This document shows positions 27,230 to 34,309 of a DNA stretch of 64,000 nt, in pieces (the first letter of the stretch is position 1; every line of letters begins with the position of its first letter). This DNA is from Candidatus Gastranaerophilales bacterium (GTDB taxonomy: Bacteria > Cyanobacteriota > Vampirovibrionia > Gastranaerophilales > Gastranaerophilaceae): assembly GCA_944325875.1 (NCBI GenBank), contig CALVBU010000006.1, forward strand, positions 1 through 64,000, written 5' to 3'. The position numbers and the translations under genes are program-made. The notes under the pieces were generated by a model. The model worked only from the letters and a program-made list of their open reading frames with translations. It ran no database searches and was not told the origin of the DNA.

Positions 27230-28435
27230 TTAACCCCTCAATATATTATTAATATTATCAAAAGAAGACGATGAATACTTCTTGATAAGTTCTTGCCTGT
27301 GAATACTATCAGATACGTGTATCGCTAATTCTTTATAACTTTTAGCAACATTTGAAGCAGGGTTAATTTCTGATACCGGAACCCCTTTGTTTATTGCAGC
27401 CATAATTGCAAAATAATTATTAGGAATTTTCCAATAAATAGATTTATTTAGAACTTTTTCAGCATCTTCTATAGTAATTTCGTCATTTTCCATATAACGA
27501 TTTACAAGAACTTGCACTTTATCAGAACTATATCCTAATTTTTCAAACAAGTCCAAGCATCGCTGACAATTTCTAAGAGCAGGTAAATTAATACAAGTTA
27601 CTAAAAACAATAGGTCAGAATTATCAAGGGATGTAATAGTTTTTCCGTCAAAACTTGCATCAGAATCAACTACTATATATGAAAAACTATCCTTTAATAT
27701 TTCAAACAATTTTGCAATCTGTTTTGGTGAAATATCATCAGCCTGCTTAAAATAGGGAGGATCAGCTAACACATACAAACTTGTATTTTTATATTTCTCA
27801 AGAGTATTTAATAAGAAATCTTTATTGATTTTATCCAAGTTTTTTAACATATAAGAAATATTAAAAGACGGCTTTAAATCAAGAAAAGTAGTAATATCCC
27901 CAAGTTGAAAATTCAAATCAACAAGTGCAACATTTTCTTTTGTAGTTTTCGCAAGTTCTAGAGCCAAATTTGAAGCAATAGAAGTTTTCCCAATTCCGCC
28001 TTTATTTGAAAAAACGGTTATCATTCGACACTTATTAAGTTTTTGATACTCTGAATCAAGCTGTTCTTCAACACGTTTTAATACATCAAAGAATTCACTT
28101 TTAATAACGGGAGAAGAAATAACTTCTTTAGCGCCCATTCTCATAACTTTTACAATAAAATCAACAGATGGGTTTTCTGTAATTGCAAGAATTTTACAAT
28201 TAGGACAATCCGATGAAATTTTAGACACTAAGTCTAAATCAACTTTATTTTCATCCTGCATATCAATAATTAAAAAGGATTTTGGTAAAGAAGAAAGCGT
28301 ATTATAAAGATCAGAAGAATTTTCAAAATCTTCTACAACTTCAAACCCACCAAATTCTTGCATATATAAATCCAAGACCTTTTTTAAACGATTTTGCGAC
28401 GATAAAATAACAGTTGAAATACTTTCCCTAGACAT
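27230..28435 (-). CDS. CpaE/TadZ-like protein (receiver-like domain + ParA/MinD ATPase)
   Basis: A 401-residue protein. Residues ~5-125 form a receiver-like domain (SFLIIDMQDENKVD, ILAITENPSV, GAKEVISSPV). Residues ~137-390 are a MinD/ParA ATPase with the deviant Walker A KGGIGKTS (145-152), switch I DLNFQLGDITTFLDLKP, and Walker B-like YIVVDSDASFD. This order is that of CpaE/TadZ, which places Tad pilus machinery at the cell pole. The start ATG 28435 is chosen because AAAGGG precedes it; the upstream in-frame ATG at 28471 has no such site. It forms an operon with the CpaF-like ATPase. Confidence 0.85.
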   Translation of the reverse strand: MSRESISTVILSSQNRLKKVLDLYMQEFGGFEVVEDFENSSDLYNTLSSLPKSFLIIDMQDENKVDLDLVSKISSDCPNCKILAITENPSVDFIVKVMRMGAKEVISSPVIKSEFFDVLKRVEEQLDSEYQKLNKCRMITVFSNKGGIGKTSIASNLALELAKTTKENVALVDLNFQLGDITTFLDLKPSFNISYMLKNLDKINKDFLLNTLEKYKNTSLYVLADPPYFKQADDISPKQIAKLFEILKDSFSYIVVDSDASFDGKTITSLDNSDLLFLVTCINLPALRNCQRCLDLFEKLGYSSDKVQVLVNRYMENDEITIEDAEKVLNKSIYWKIPNNYFAIMAAINKGVPVSEINPASNVAKSYKELAIHVSDSIHRQELIKKYSSSSFDNINNILRG

Positions 28436-28488
28436 AAAAACCCTTTCTAAAAGGATTTTAACACATTTCACTTAAATGGGCAAGGCAT

Positions 28489-28667
28489 AAAAAAGCCCTG
28501 TGCTGATGTGATTTTGTTACCTGCTAGGCTCGCAGGTGGGTGAGCGCCTCGATAAATCCGTTTCCCGCTGGCGAAATAAATTTCGGCGGGTATACTTCAA
28601 TACCTGTCAGAGTCAACTCTCCCTTTTAATAAAAATGTAGGAACAAAATTGAACACCCTCACAGAGC
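28489..28667 (-). ncRNA. ssrS: 6S RNA (probable)
   Basis: A ~175-base structured RNA. The two ends form a long interrupted closing helix: 28660-28667 with 28495-28502, and the perfect eight-base pair AACAAAAT/ATTTTGTT (28642-28649 with 28511-28518). The 3' side of the central bubble holds a small hairpin, ACCTGC/GCAGGT (28519-28524, 28532-28537). The apex is a GC hairpin (CCCGC/GCGGG, 28564-28568 and 28586-28590). This rod with open centre and small 3'-side hairpin is the 6S RNA plan, and the length fits (E. coli 184). The minus strand is chosen because a promoter puts +1 at about 28667 and T6 (28489-28494) follows the closing helix. 6S RNA binds the housekeeping RNA polymerase holoenzyme. 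Family membership is inferred from shape. Confidence 0.65.
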
Positions 28668-28673
28668 AATTAC

Positions 28674-28702
28674 ATTATAACAATGATTTATCTAAAATAC
28701 AA
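28674..28702 (-). promoter_or_regulatory. Promoter of the 6S-like RNA
   Basis: On the minus strand TTGTAT (28702-28697), a 17-base spacer and TATAAT (28679-28674) place the transcription start six to seven bases downstream, exactly at the first base of the closing helix (28667). Confidence 0.75.
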
Positions 28703-28729
28703 CTGCCTAAGTGAATATTTAATATTTTA

Positions 28730-30784
28730 TTATAATCTCATAGAAAGAGTTTCAGCAACTTTTTTCTCCATAGCATCAGCTTTTTGAAGAGCTGCTTGTG
28801 CAGGAGTTAAATCTACTCCTTGATTTGGAACTATAACACTTTCAGGAGATGGGATATATGTATAAGTTGGTTGTTGAGGTTTATCTTCTTGATGAGGAAT
28901 TACATTTTTATATGGGTTCCCATTTTTAGTCATTGTAAGAAGATTTGTCGGACTATTATTACTTACAAGAGGTTCAGCTTTCTTAGCTTCAGCTGCAGCT
29001 TTTTGCTGAGCCATAGCTTGTTGTTGCTTTTGGTATTCTTCTACCATTTTTTGCATTTGAGCTTGCTGATCAGGGGTTAATTGATTTTTAGCTTCTTCAT
29101 TATCTTCATCAAGAACTGATTTGGTTGGTTTTCCGAACAAGAAGTGTGAAATCTTTGTTGCATTCTTAGCTACAAATGGAACGATAATTGCCATTGGAAT
29201 AGCTATTCTCATTGGAACACCAATTAAGTTTCTAAAGAAATTACCAGATCTTCTGAATAAATTCAAATTATATTTTGCAGCAGACCTGCGAGCTAAGATA
29301 CTTTCATTACCGATATTTATGAAACTACCTAATTTTTTCAATAAACGAGTTACAGGATTTTTAACATTAGCCTTTAACATATTTTTCAAATCAGCACGTC
29401 TTTGTTTATATAATGTTTTATCAGCGAGTTTTCCTGCACGAACATCTGCATTAAAGGCTTCACGAGCTTTCTTATAAGCTTCTACACCTTTTTTATCTAA
29501 ACCAGCATATTTAAGACCACCAACCTTATGCATTGCAACAATACCTAAAGGCATTGCCATAAAGTAAGTAAAGTCGTTTATGAATCTTTCTGCAAAAGTC
29601 TTTCCTTTTTCACCTTTTGGAGCTTTGAAAGTATTAATAAGCATATCAGCAAAGATTCCGGCCTGCATTGCAACAGCTAATTTACCACCTGCAAATCTGT
29701 TAGTTGTACCTTCTAGCAACCAGCTAAATGCTTTTGGTAAAAATCTTCCGAGTGCAGTTTTGTTACCCTTGCCAAGAGTTGCAATGTATTTGTTGTGATA
29801 TTCACTTAATGATACTTGTCTGCCAAATAAATGAGATTTTATTTTACCCCAAGTACCATGTTTACGCCATATAGAAACTTTCAAATTTGGATCAGCTTTT
29901 GACAAAGCTTGCATTACTTCTTTTGGATGATCAATTAATTTGTTTCCTAAAGCTTTATAAGCAGATACAGAGTCAAAACCAAGCTTTCTAACTTTTAGAT
30001 TATAAGCAAGTTTTTGCAAACCTTTTAACCCGTTTTTATCAGCTAAATTTTTAATTACATCATCACTTACACCTAAAAGCTTTAGCTCTTCCTTCTGCAA
30101 TGCAATAGCTTTTTCTTCAAAAGGAAGACCCTTCAAGCTCTTAACAAAATCATCTATATATTTTTGATCAACACCATATTGTTCTAATTTTTGATAAGAA
30201 TTATAACGTTTTATAGGAAGTTCAAAGAATAATAAATTTACACTTTGTTTATTATCAGATATAGGTTTTAAAAATTCTTCAAATACCTGAGCAGTATCAG
30301 AAGCTAAAAAGCCCTGCAAACCTTTTCCAGGAGTTTTAGCAAAATCCCATTCAGGAGAGGTTGAATGATTTCTTAAAGCATAGACAACATCGCTTTTTTT
30401 AGATAGTTTCCACCATCCAATATTTAATTTTCTCAAAAATGTATCGACTTTTTTACCAACACCATCTTTTGTTGCACTTGTAGCGACTTTATCGCCCCAA
30501 GCTCCCATTTTACCTAAAATAGTCTCTTCATATTTACCTTCCATTTTAGGATTTAACTTATCCATACCTTGAGCAATACCGTACCAAACTGCAGTACCTA
30601 CCCCAAGAGTAGCCAAAGGATTAGCTTCTTCACCAGATGAAGCCTTAACACGATTAGCTAAATATGAATTATCAACAGATTGCTTTAACTTTTCACCATC
30701 AACACCCTGCATAGTCGGAAGAGGTTGTGGAATACCTGCCTGCATTGGAATATTGTTCTTTAAATTTATATTATTACTAACCAT
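28730..30784 (-). CDS. Large lineage-specific basic protein of unknown function
   Basis: A 684-residue protein that I cannot assign. It has an Asn/Gln/Pro-rich leader (MVSNNINLKNNIPMQAGIP), a long basic helical body (~60-520), hydrophobic stretches (~370-420 FAGGKLAVAMQAGIFADMLI and YFMAMPLGIVAM; ~540-560 IAIPMAIIVPFVAKNA), then a Gln/Ala-rich coiled coil (~575-615; EYQKQQQAMAQQKAAAEAKK) and a Pro/Asn-rich tail. There is no Sec signal. The composition (basic, internal membrane-active segments, Q-rich tail) resembles the proteins at 3249 and 4287. GTAGGA precedes the start. Confidence 0.75.
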   Translation of the reverse strand: MVSNNINLKNNIPMQAGIPQPLPTMQGVDGEKLKQSVDNSYLANRVKASSGEEANPLATLGVGTAVWYGIAQGMDKLNPKMEGKYEETILGKMGAWGDKVATSATKDGVGKKVDTFLRKLNIGWWKLSKKSDVVYALRNHSTSPEWDFAKTPGKGLQGFLASDTAQVFEEFLKPISDNKQSVNLLFFELPIKRYNSYQKLEQYGVDQKYIDDFVKSLKGLPFEEKAIALQKEELKLLGVSDDVIKNLADKNGLKGLQKLAYNLKVRKLGFDSVSAYKALGNKLIDHPKEVMQALSKADPNLKVSIWRKHGTWGKIKSHLFGRQVSLSEYHNKYIATLGKGNKTALGRFLPKAFSWLLEGTTNRFAGGKLAVAMQAGIFADMLINTFKAPKGEKGKTFAERFINDFTYFMAMPLGIVAMHKVGGLKYAGLDKKGVEAYKKAREAFNADVRAGKLADKTLYKQRRADLKNMLKANVKNPVTRLLKKLGSFINIGNESILARRSAAKYNLNLFRRSGNFFRNLIGVPMRIAIPMAIIVPFVAKNATKISHFLFGKPTKSVLDEDNEEAKNQLTPDQQAQMQKMVEEYQKQQQAMAQQKAAAEAKKAEPLVSNNSPTNLLTMTKNGNPYKNVIPHQEDKPQQPTYTYIPSPESVIVPNQGVDLTPAQAALQKADAMEKKVAETLSMRL

Positions 30785-30915
30785 AGTCCTACCTTAACCC
30801 TTTTACTATTATTATAAAAACATCAAATCCGTAAAAATTGACTTAATACCAAGATTTTTTAGTTATTTGTAACGAAATGTAACAAGTTTAAGCAAAACTG
30901 AAATTCACAAATTTG

Positions 30916-30937
30916 TATATACTTTATATATACATAA
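30916..30937 (+). promoter_or_regulatory. ACTTTATATA-type upstream motif
   Basis: GTATATACTTTATATATA (30915-30932) precedes the small gene at 30967 and is followed by AAGAGAGAGATAAATAAGAG. The same order (motif, then AGAGAGATAAA) occurs on the minus strand near 10430-10390. Confidence 0.45.
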
Positions 30938-30966
30938 GAGAGAGATAAATAAGAGAGGCGATAAAA

Positions 30967-31137
30967 ATGGCAGTAGCTGATTTAAAAAAGATTGATAACA
31001 AATTAAAAGATATGTACAAAGATCAAGTTACAACAAATGTTTCAAATAACGAAGCTTTCAAAGACAGATCTGAAGTATTATTTGCTCAAATGAATTTTAT
31101 TGCTATGGCTAACAGACAAGCATTACATCTTATTTAA
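30967..31137 (+). CDS. Small hypothetical protein, 56 residues
   Basis: A 56-residue soluble helical protein starting MAVADLKKIDNKLKDMYKDQ and ending ANRQALHLI. AAGAGAGG lies nine bases before the ATG, the upstream motif at 30916 is a likely promoter, and a strong terminator follows at 31194, so this short ORF is a complete transcription unit. Function unknown. Confidence 0.7.
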   Translation: MAVADLKKIDNKLKDMYKDQVTTNVSNNEAFKDRSEVLFAQMNFIAMANRQALHLI

Positions 31138-31193
31138 AAACAAGTTTTTTCATTAATATAACTCCAATTAATTTTTCCCCTACAAATTTTGCA

Positions 31194-31226
31194 CCTGATT
31201 TTTCCCCAAAAATCAGGTTTTTTTTA
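31194..31226 (+). terminator. Rho-independent terminator
   Basis: CCTGATTTTT (31194-31203) and AAAAATCAGG (31208-31217) form a ten-base-pair stem with a CCCC loop, followed by T9. Confidence 0.88.
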
Positions 31227-31252
31227 TCTTAAGACTAAACTATTTAAACAAT

Positions 31253-31282
31253 AAAAAAGTCGCTTTTATAAAAAAACGACTT
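31253..31282 (-). terminator. Terminator of the 31317 gene
   Basis: AAGTCG (31257-31262) and CGACTT (31277-31282) enclose an AT-rich extension of the stem. On the minus strand the stem is followed by a T run (complement of 31252-31256). Confidence 0.7.
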
Positions 31283-31316
31283 AGTTTTATACTCTCACCA
31301 TTAATATCCTGCATTA

Positions 31317-32954
31317 TTACGAAAATGCTTTAAAAGTTCTTTCGACATTCTTTTCTATTGTACCTTTAACAGAATCGAATTGAGTTTGTAGGGCATTGTG
31401 TTCAGTATCAAGAAGTTTCATTTGATTATCATACTCTTTATCTTTAGCCTCAATTTCTCTCATGCGTTGTTCATATATAATTTCAGCTTTCGTAGCTGCA
31501 GTTTCATCTTTTTGTTCAACAATATCTGTAACTGAAGAATATATTGTAGAAACCCATTGAACATCGGTTAAGCCATCCCCCTCTACACTTGGAGCAGAAA
31601 ACTCAACTTTTTCAAGAGTAATAACTCCATGTTCAAGAGCGAATTGAAGCCATTCAGGACTATTCATAAGCCCATCTTCTAAGATAGTATAGTTTTCATT
31701 CACTTTAGAATCTGAAATCCAACCATCAAAATTTTCATCATATTTATCAAGCTTCATATATCCAGATTTATAGTCACTTTCACCATTCATTCTATGCCAT
31801 AAGTTAACATACCATTGGCCTTTATCCTCATCAGTTAACTGTCTAACTTTTTTAGAAAGATAAGGCTCAACTTCAGGTTGTTGAGGTTTTGTTGCTTCCC
31901 AAGCTGCAACATCAGCATCATATTCATCTTGTTTAAAGACTTTGACCGGAACTTCTTCTGCCAAAGCATATTTTAAATCATAGAATACTAAGTGCTTAGC
32001 ACGATCTAAAATCGCATCATATTCCGGATCTCCAGGAGCTAAGTCACCCTTAGAGTTATAAAGTTCTTGAGAATCCCATAAAAGATCAACAACTTTTTGA
32101 GTAATAGTTTCTGTACCATCGCAGTTTTGATGGTACTCATCCTCTTGTTTGCCGCAGCAATTCATACCGTCAAGTTTTTCACGAATTTCTGCCATTGTTT
32201 GAGCGTTACCATTAACGCCTCCGCTACCACCTGTAGTCCACCAATGATAGAAAGGATTAGCATTATTTAAGTCTTCTTTTATTTCAAATGAGTTCTTACC
32301 GTCAGATGTAGTATAGGAACCAACATCCAAGAGGTGACTTAAAACATCTCCTAAATGATACAAAGCCTTAGAATCATTCATTACTGAAGACCAGCAACCA
32401 GAATCCGTTCCACTTACAAACTTGTCATATAATTCAGAGTTTTGAGTAATCTGAGTTTCAATATCCCAATATTTTTCATCTTCTTTATTAGGTTCTTGAG
32501 CCTTCCATTCCTGATACTTTTTATTATATTCATCCCAAGCAACATCGTAAGCTGGGTTTTTAACTTGAACAACTTTACCTTGATCTAAAGAACCCAAAAG
32601 TCCATACTTATCTAAAAACTCTTCTAAATTATCACTTTCTTCAAAGTTTTTACCATCTAATTCACTTACCATAATTTGACCAGCAGCATTAACAAGTCCA
32701 TATTGATTTTTTAATGGACCATAATATGTAAGAGATGTTCCGGTTAATCTTTCATAAGACTGATTACCATTCGCATCATATGTCGAATACATAAGTTGAG
32801 ATTCATTTAATGCATTTATATAATCTTCTCCTACCTTTTCAGTCTGGTCTGCTAAGCGAATTTTTGCATTAGAAAGCTGCATGGTTCTCAATTCATTGTG
32901 ATTAAGCCTTGCTGTTATTGTTAATAATCTAGCTTGTCCGGCTGCCATTCCCAT
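31317..32954 (-). CDS. Lineage-specific protein with axial-protein-like ends
   Basis: A 545-residue protein with no Sec signal. The N-terminus (MGMAAGQARLLTITARLNHN then ELRTMQLSNAKIRLADQTEK) and the C-terminal ~75 residues (EIIYEQRMREIEAKDKEYDN ... HNALQTQFDSVKGTIEKNVE, RTFKAFS) are helical, coiled-coil-like segments. The ~400 residues between them are acidic, aromatic-rich and variable-looking (many Trp/Tyr/Asp, plus CCGKQ). Helical ends around a variable middle are the plan of flagellar/T3SS axial proteins, but no flagellar genes are nearby. I recall related N- and C-termini in other Gastranaerophilales proteins of unknown function. AGGAAG precedes the ATG by nine bases. Confidence 0.75.
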   Translation of the reverse strand: MGMAAGQARLLTITARLNHNELRTMQLSNAKIRLADQTEKVGEDYINALNESQLMYSTYDANGNQSYERLTGTSLTYYGPLKNQYGLVNAAGQIMVSELDGKNFEESDNLEEFLDKYGLLGSLDQGKVVQVKNPAYDVAWDEYNKKYQEWKAQEPNKEDEKYWDIETQITQNSELYDKFVSGTDSGCWSSVMNDSKALYHLGDVLSHLLDVGSYTTSDGKNSFEIKEDLNNANPFYHWWTTGGSGGVNGNAQTMAEIREKLDGMNCCGKQEDEYHQNCDGTETITQKVVDLLWDSQELYNSKGDLAPGDPEYDAILDRAKHLVFYDLKYALAEEVPVKVFKQDEYDADVAAWEATKPQQPEVEPYLSKKVRQLTDEDKGQWYVNLWHRMNGESDYKSGYMKLDKYDENFDGWISDSKVNENYTILEDGLMNSPEWLQFALEHGVITLEKVEFSAPSVEGDGLTDVQWVSTIYSSVTDIVEQKDETAATKAEIIYEQRMREIEAKDKEYDNQMKLLDTEHNALQTQFDSVKGTIEKNVERTFKAFS

Positions 32955-33080
32955 AATTTTTAGCTTCCTATATTAATAAGTTCAATTATTTATACGGAAT
33001 TTTTTGGATAAAACTTAAAAGTAGGCTTAAAATTGTTACAATATTTTACAGATTTTAATAAATTATGTTAAGATTTGTAT

Positions 33081-33674
33081 ATGAAATTATGTTTATACCA
33101 AGGAACTTTTAATCCAATACATAATGCGCATATTCATGTTGCAGAATATGCGATTAAGAATTTAGATATTGATAAAGTCTTATTTATCCCTGCAGCACTT
33201 CCACCACACAAAAGTTGTGATAACAGCATCAGTATTGATAGACTTAATATGGTTAAACTCGCTGTCGAAGGACATAAGGGCTTTGAAGTTTCAGATATCG
33301 AATACAGGTTAGAAGGAAAATCTTATACATATAGAACAATTTGTGAATTATACAAGACTTACACAAACATCAACGGTAAAATTAAATTTTTAATAGGCAC
33401 AGATGCTTTTGAAAAAATTGAAAGTTGGTATGAAACAGATAAATTAAAAGAACTTGTTGATTTCGTAGTATTTATAAGAGAAAATGATTTTGATGAAAAA
33501 AGATTTAATTATCTAAAAGCTAAAGGTTATCATTTTACATTTATGCCATTAGAATATCTTGATATTTCTTCAACAGAAATTCGAGACAAAATACTAAAAG
33601 AAGAAGATATTACACATCTTGTACCGAAAAAAGTAAAGGAATATATTTATAAAAATGAATTATACAAAAATTAG
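33081..33674 (+). CDS. nadD: Nicotinate-nucleotide adenylyltransferase
   Basis: Forms deamido-NAD from nicotinate mononucleotide and ATP. The 197-residue product has the nucleotidyltransferase motif YQGTFNPIHNAHIHVAEYA (equivalent to GGTFDPIHxGH), FIPAALPPHK, and the C-terminal ISSTEIRDK. ATG 33081 is preferred; the TTG two codons earlier is less likely. No clear Shine-Dalgarno sequence is seen. The gene overlaps yqeK by 20 bases. Confidence 0.95.
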   Translation: MKLCLYQGTFNPIHNAHIHVAEYAIKNLDIDKVLFIPAALPPHKSCDNSISIDRLNMVKLAVEGHKGFEVSDIEYRLEGKSYTYRTICELYKTYTNINGKIKFLIGTDAFEKIESWYETDKLKELVDFVVFIRENDFDEKRFNYLKAKGYHFTFMPLEYLDISSTEIRDKILKEEDITHLVPKKVKEYIYKNELYKN

Positions 33675-34245
33675 CGAAAACGAAATAAAGGATTGGTTAA
33701 AAGAAAATTTAAATGAAGAAAGATACATCCACTCATTAGGCACAGCTCAATGTGCAAAAGAATTGGCCGAACAATATTCAATGGACACGGAAAAAGCCTA
33801 TACAGCTGGACTTTTACATGATTGCGCAAAATGTTTTTCTAATGAAAAACTACTTGAAATAATAAAAAACAATCTGAATGTTGAAGAAGCTGAGATGCTT
33901 AACTACAAAACACTTCATGCACCAGTCAGTGCTCATTACGCCAAAGAACAATTTGGAGTAGAAGATAGCGAAATTTTATCAGCAATAAGATGGCATACTC
34001 TCGGCAGACTTGAAATGACAGACTTTGAAAAGATCATATTTCTTGCAGATAAAATTGAACCTAACACAAGAGATAAAGAATACTCTGAAAAAATAAAGAA
34101 TTATCTAAAAGAAGAGAATGGTTTAAATAAAGCATTACTAAAATGTTACAAAGAAACTATTAAAAGCCTTGTAAAAAGAGATTTAAAAATTTGTCTTCTA
34201 ACGATTGAAATTTATAATAAACTTGAAGATTTAGTAAATGTTTAG
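33655..34245 (+). CDS. yqeK: HD-domain diadenosine tetraphosphatase, YqeK family
   Basis: A 196-residue HD-domain phosphohydrolase. Metal ligands are in RYIHSLGTAQ, GLLHDCAK and HAPVSAHYAKE, and the further Asp in FLADKIEP. YqeK proteins hydrolyse Ap4A symmetrically to two ADP. The nadD-yqeK order is typical and here overlapping. AAAGGA lies 13 bases before the start. Confidence 0.92.
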   Translation: MNYTKISENEIKDWLKENLNEERYIHSLGTAQCAKELAEQYSMDTEKAYTAGLLHDCAKCFSNEKLLEIIKNNLNVEEAEMLNYKTLHAPVSAHYAKEQFGVEDSEILSAIRWHTLGRLEMTDFEKIIFLADKIEPNTRDKEYSEKIKNYLKEENGLNKALLKCYKETIKSLVKRDLKICLLTIEIYNKLEDLVNV

Positions 34246-34252
34246 TCATAAT

Positions 34253-34284
34253 TTGACATGTTTCAGGCATGTTCATGGTACAAT
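34253..34284 (+). promoter_or_regulatory. Promoter of the Tudor-domain protein gene
   Basis: TACAAT (34279-34284) is preceded by TGG, an extended -10. TTGACA at 34253 is a perfect -35 but 20 bases away. Two CATGTT copies (34257 and 34268) lie in the spacer and could be a regulator site. Confidence 0.5.
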
Positions 34285-34309
34285 CAGGTTATTGGATGAG
34301 GAATTGTAG

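Noticed and set aside
28495-28667. 6S-like RNA read on the plus strand
   Set aside because: The fold is nearly self-complementary, but only the minus strand has a TTGTAT-17-TATAAT promoter at the right distance and a T run after the closing helix.
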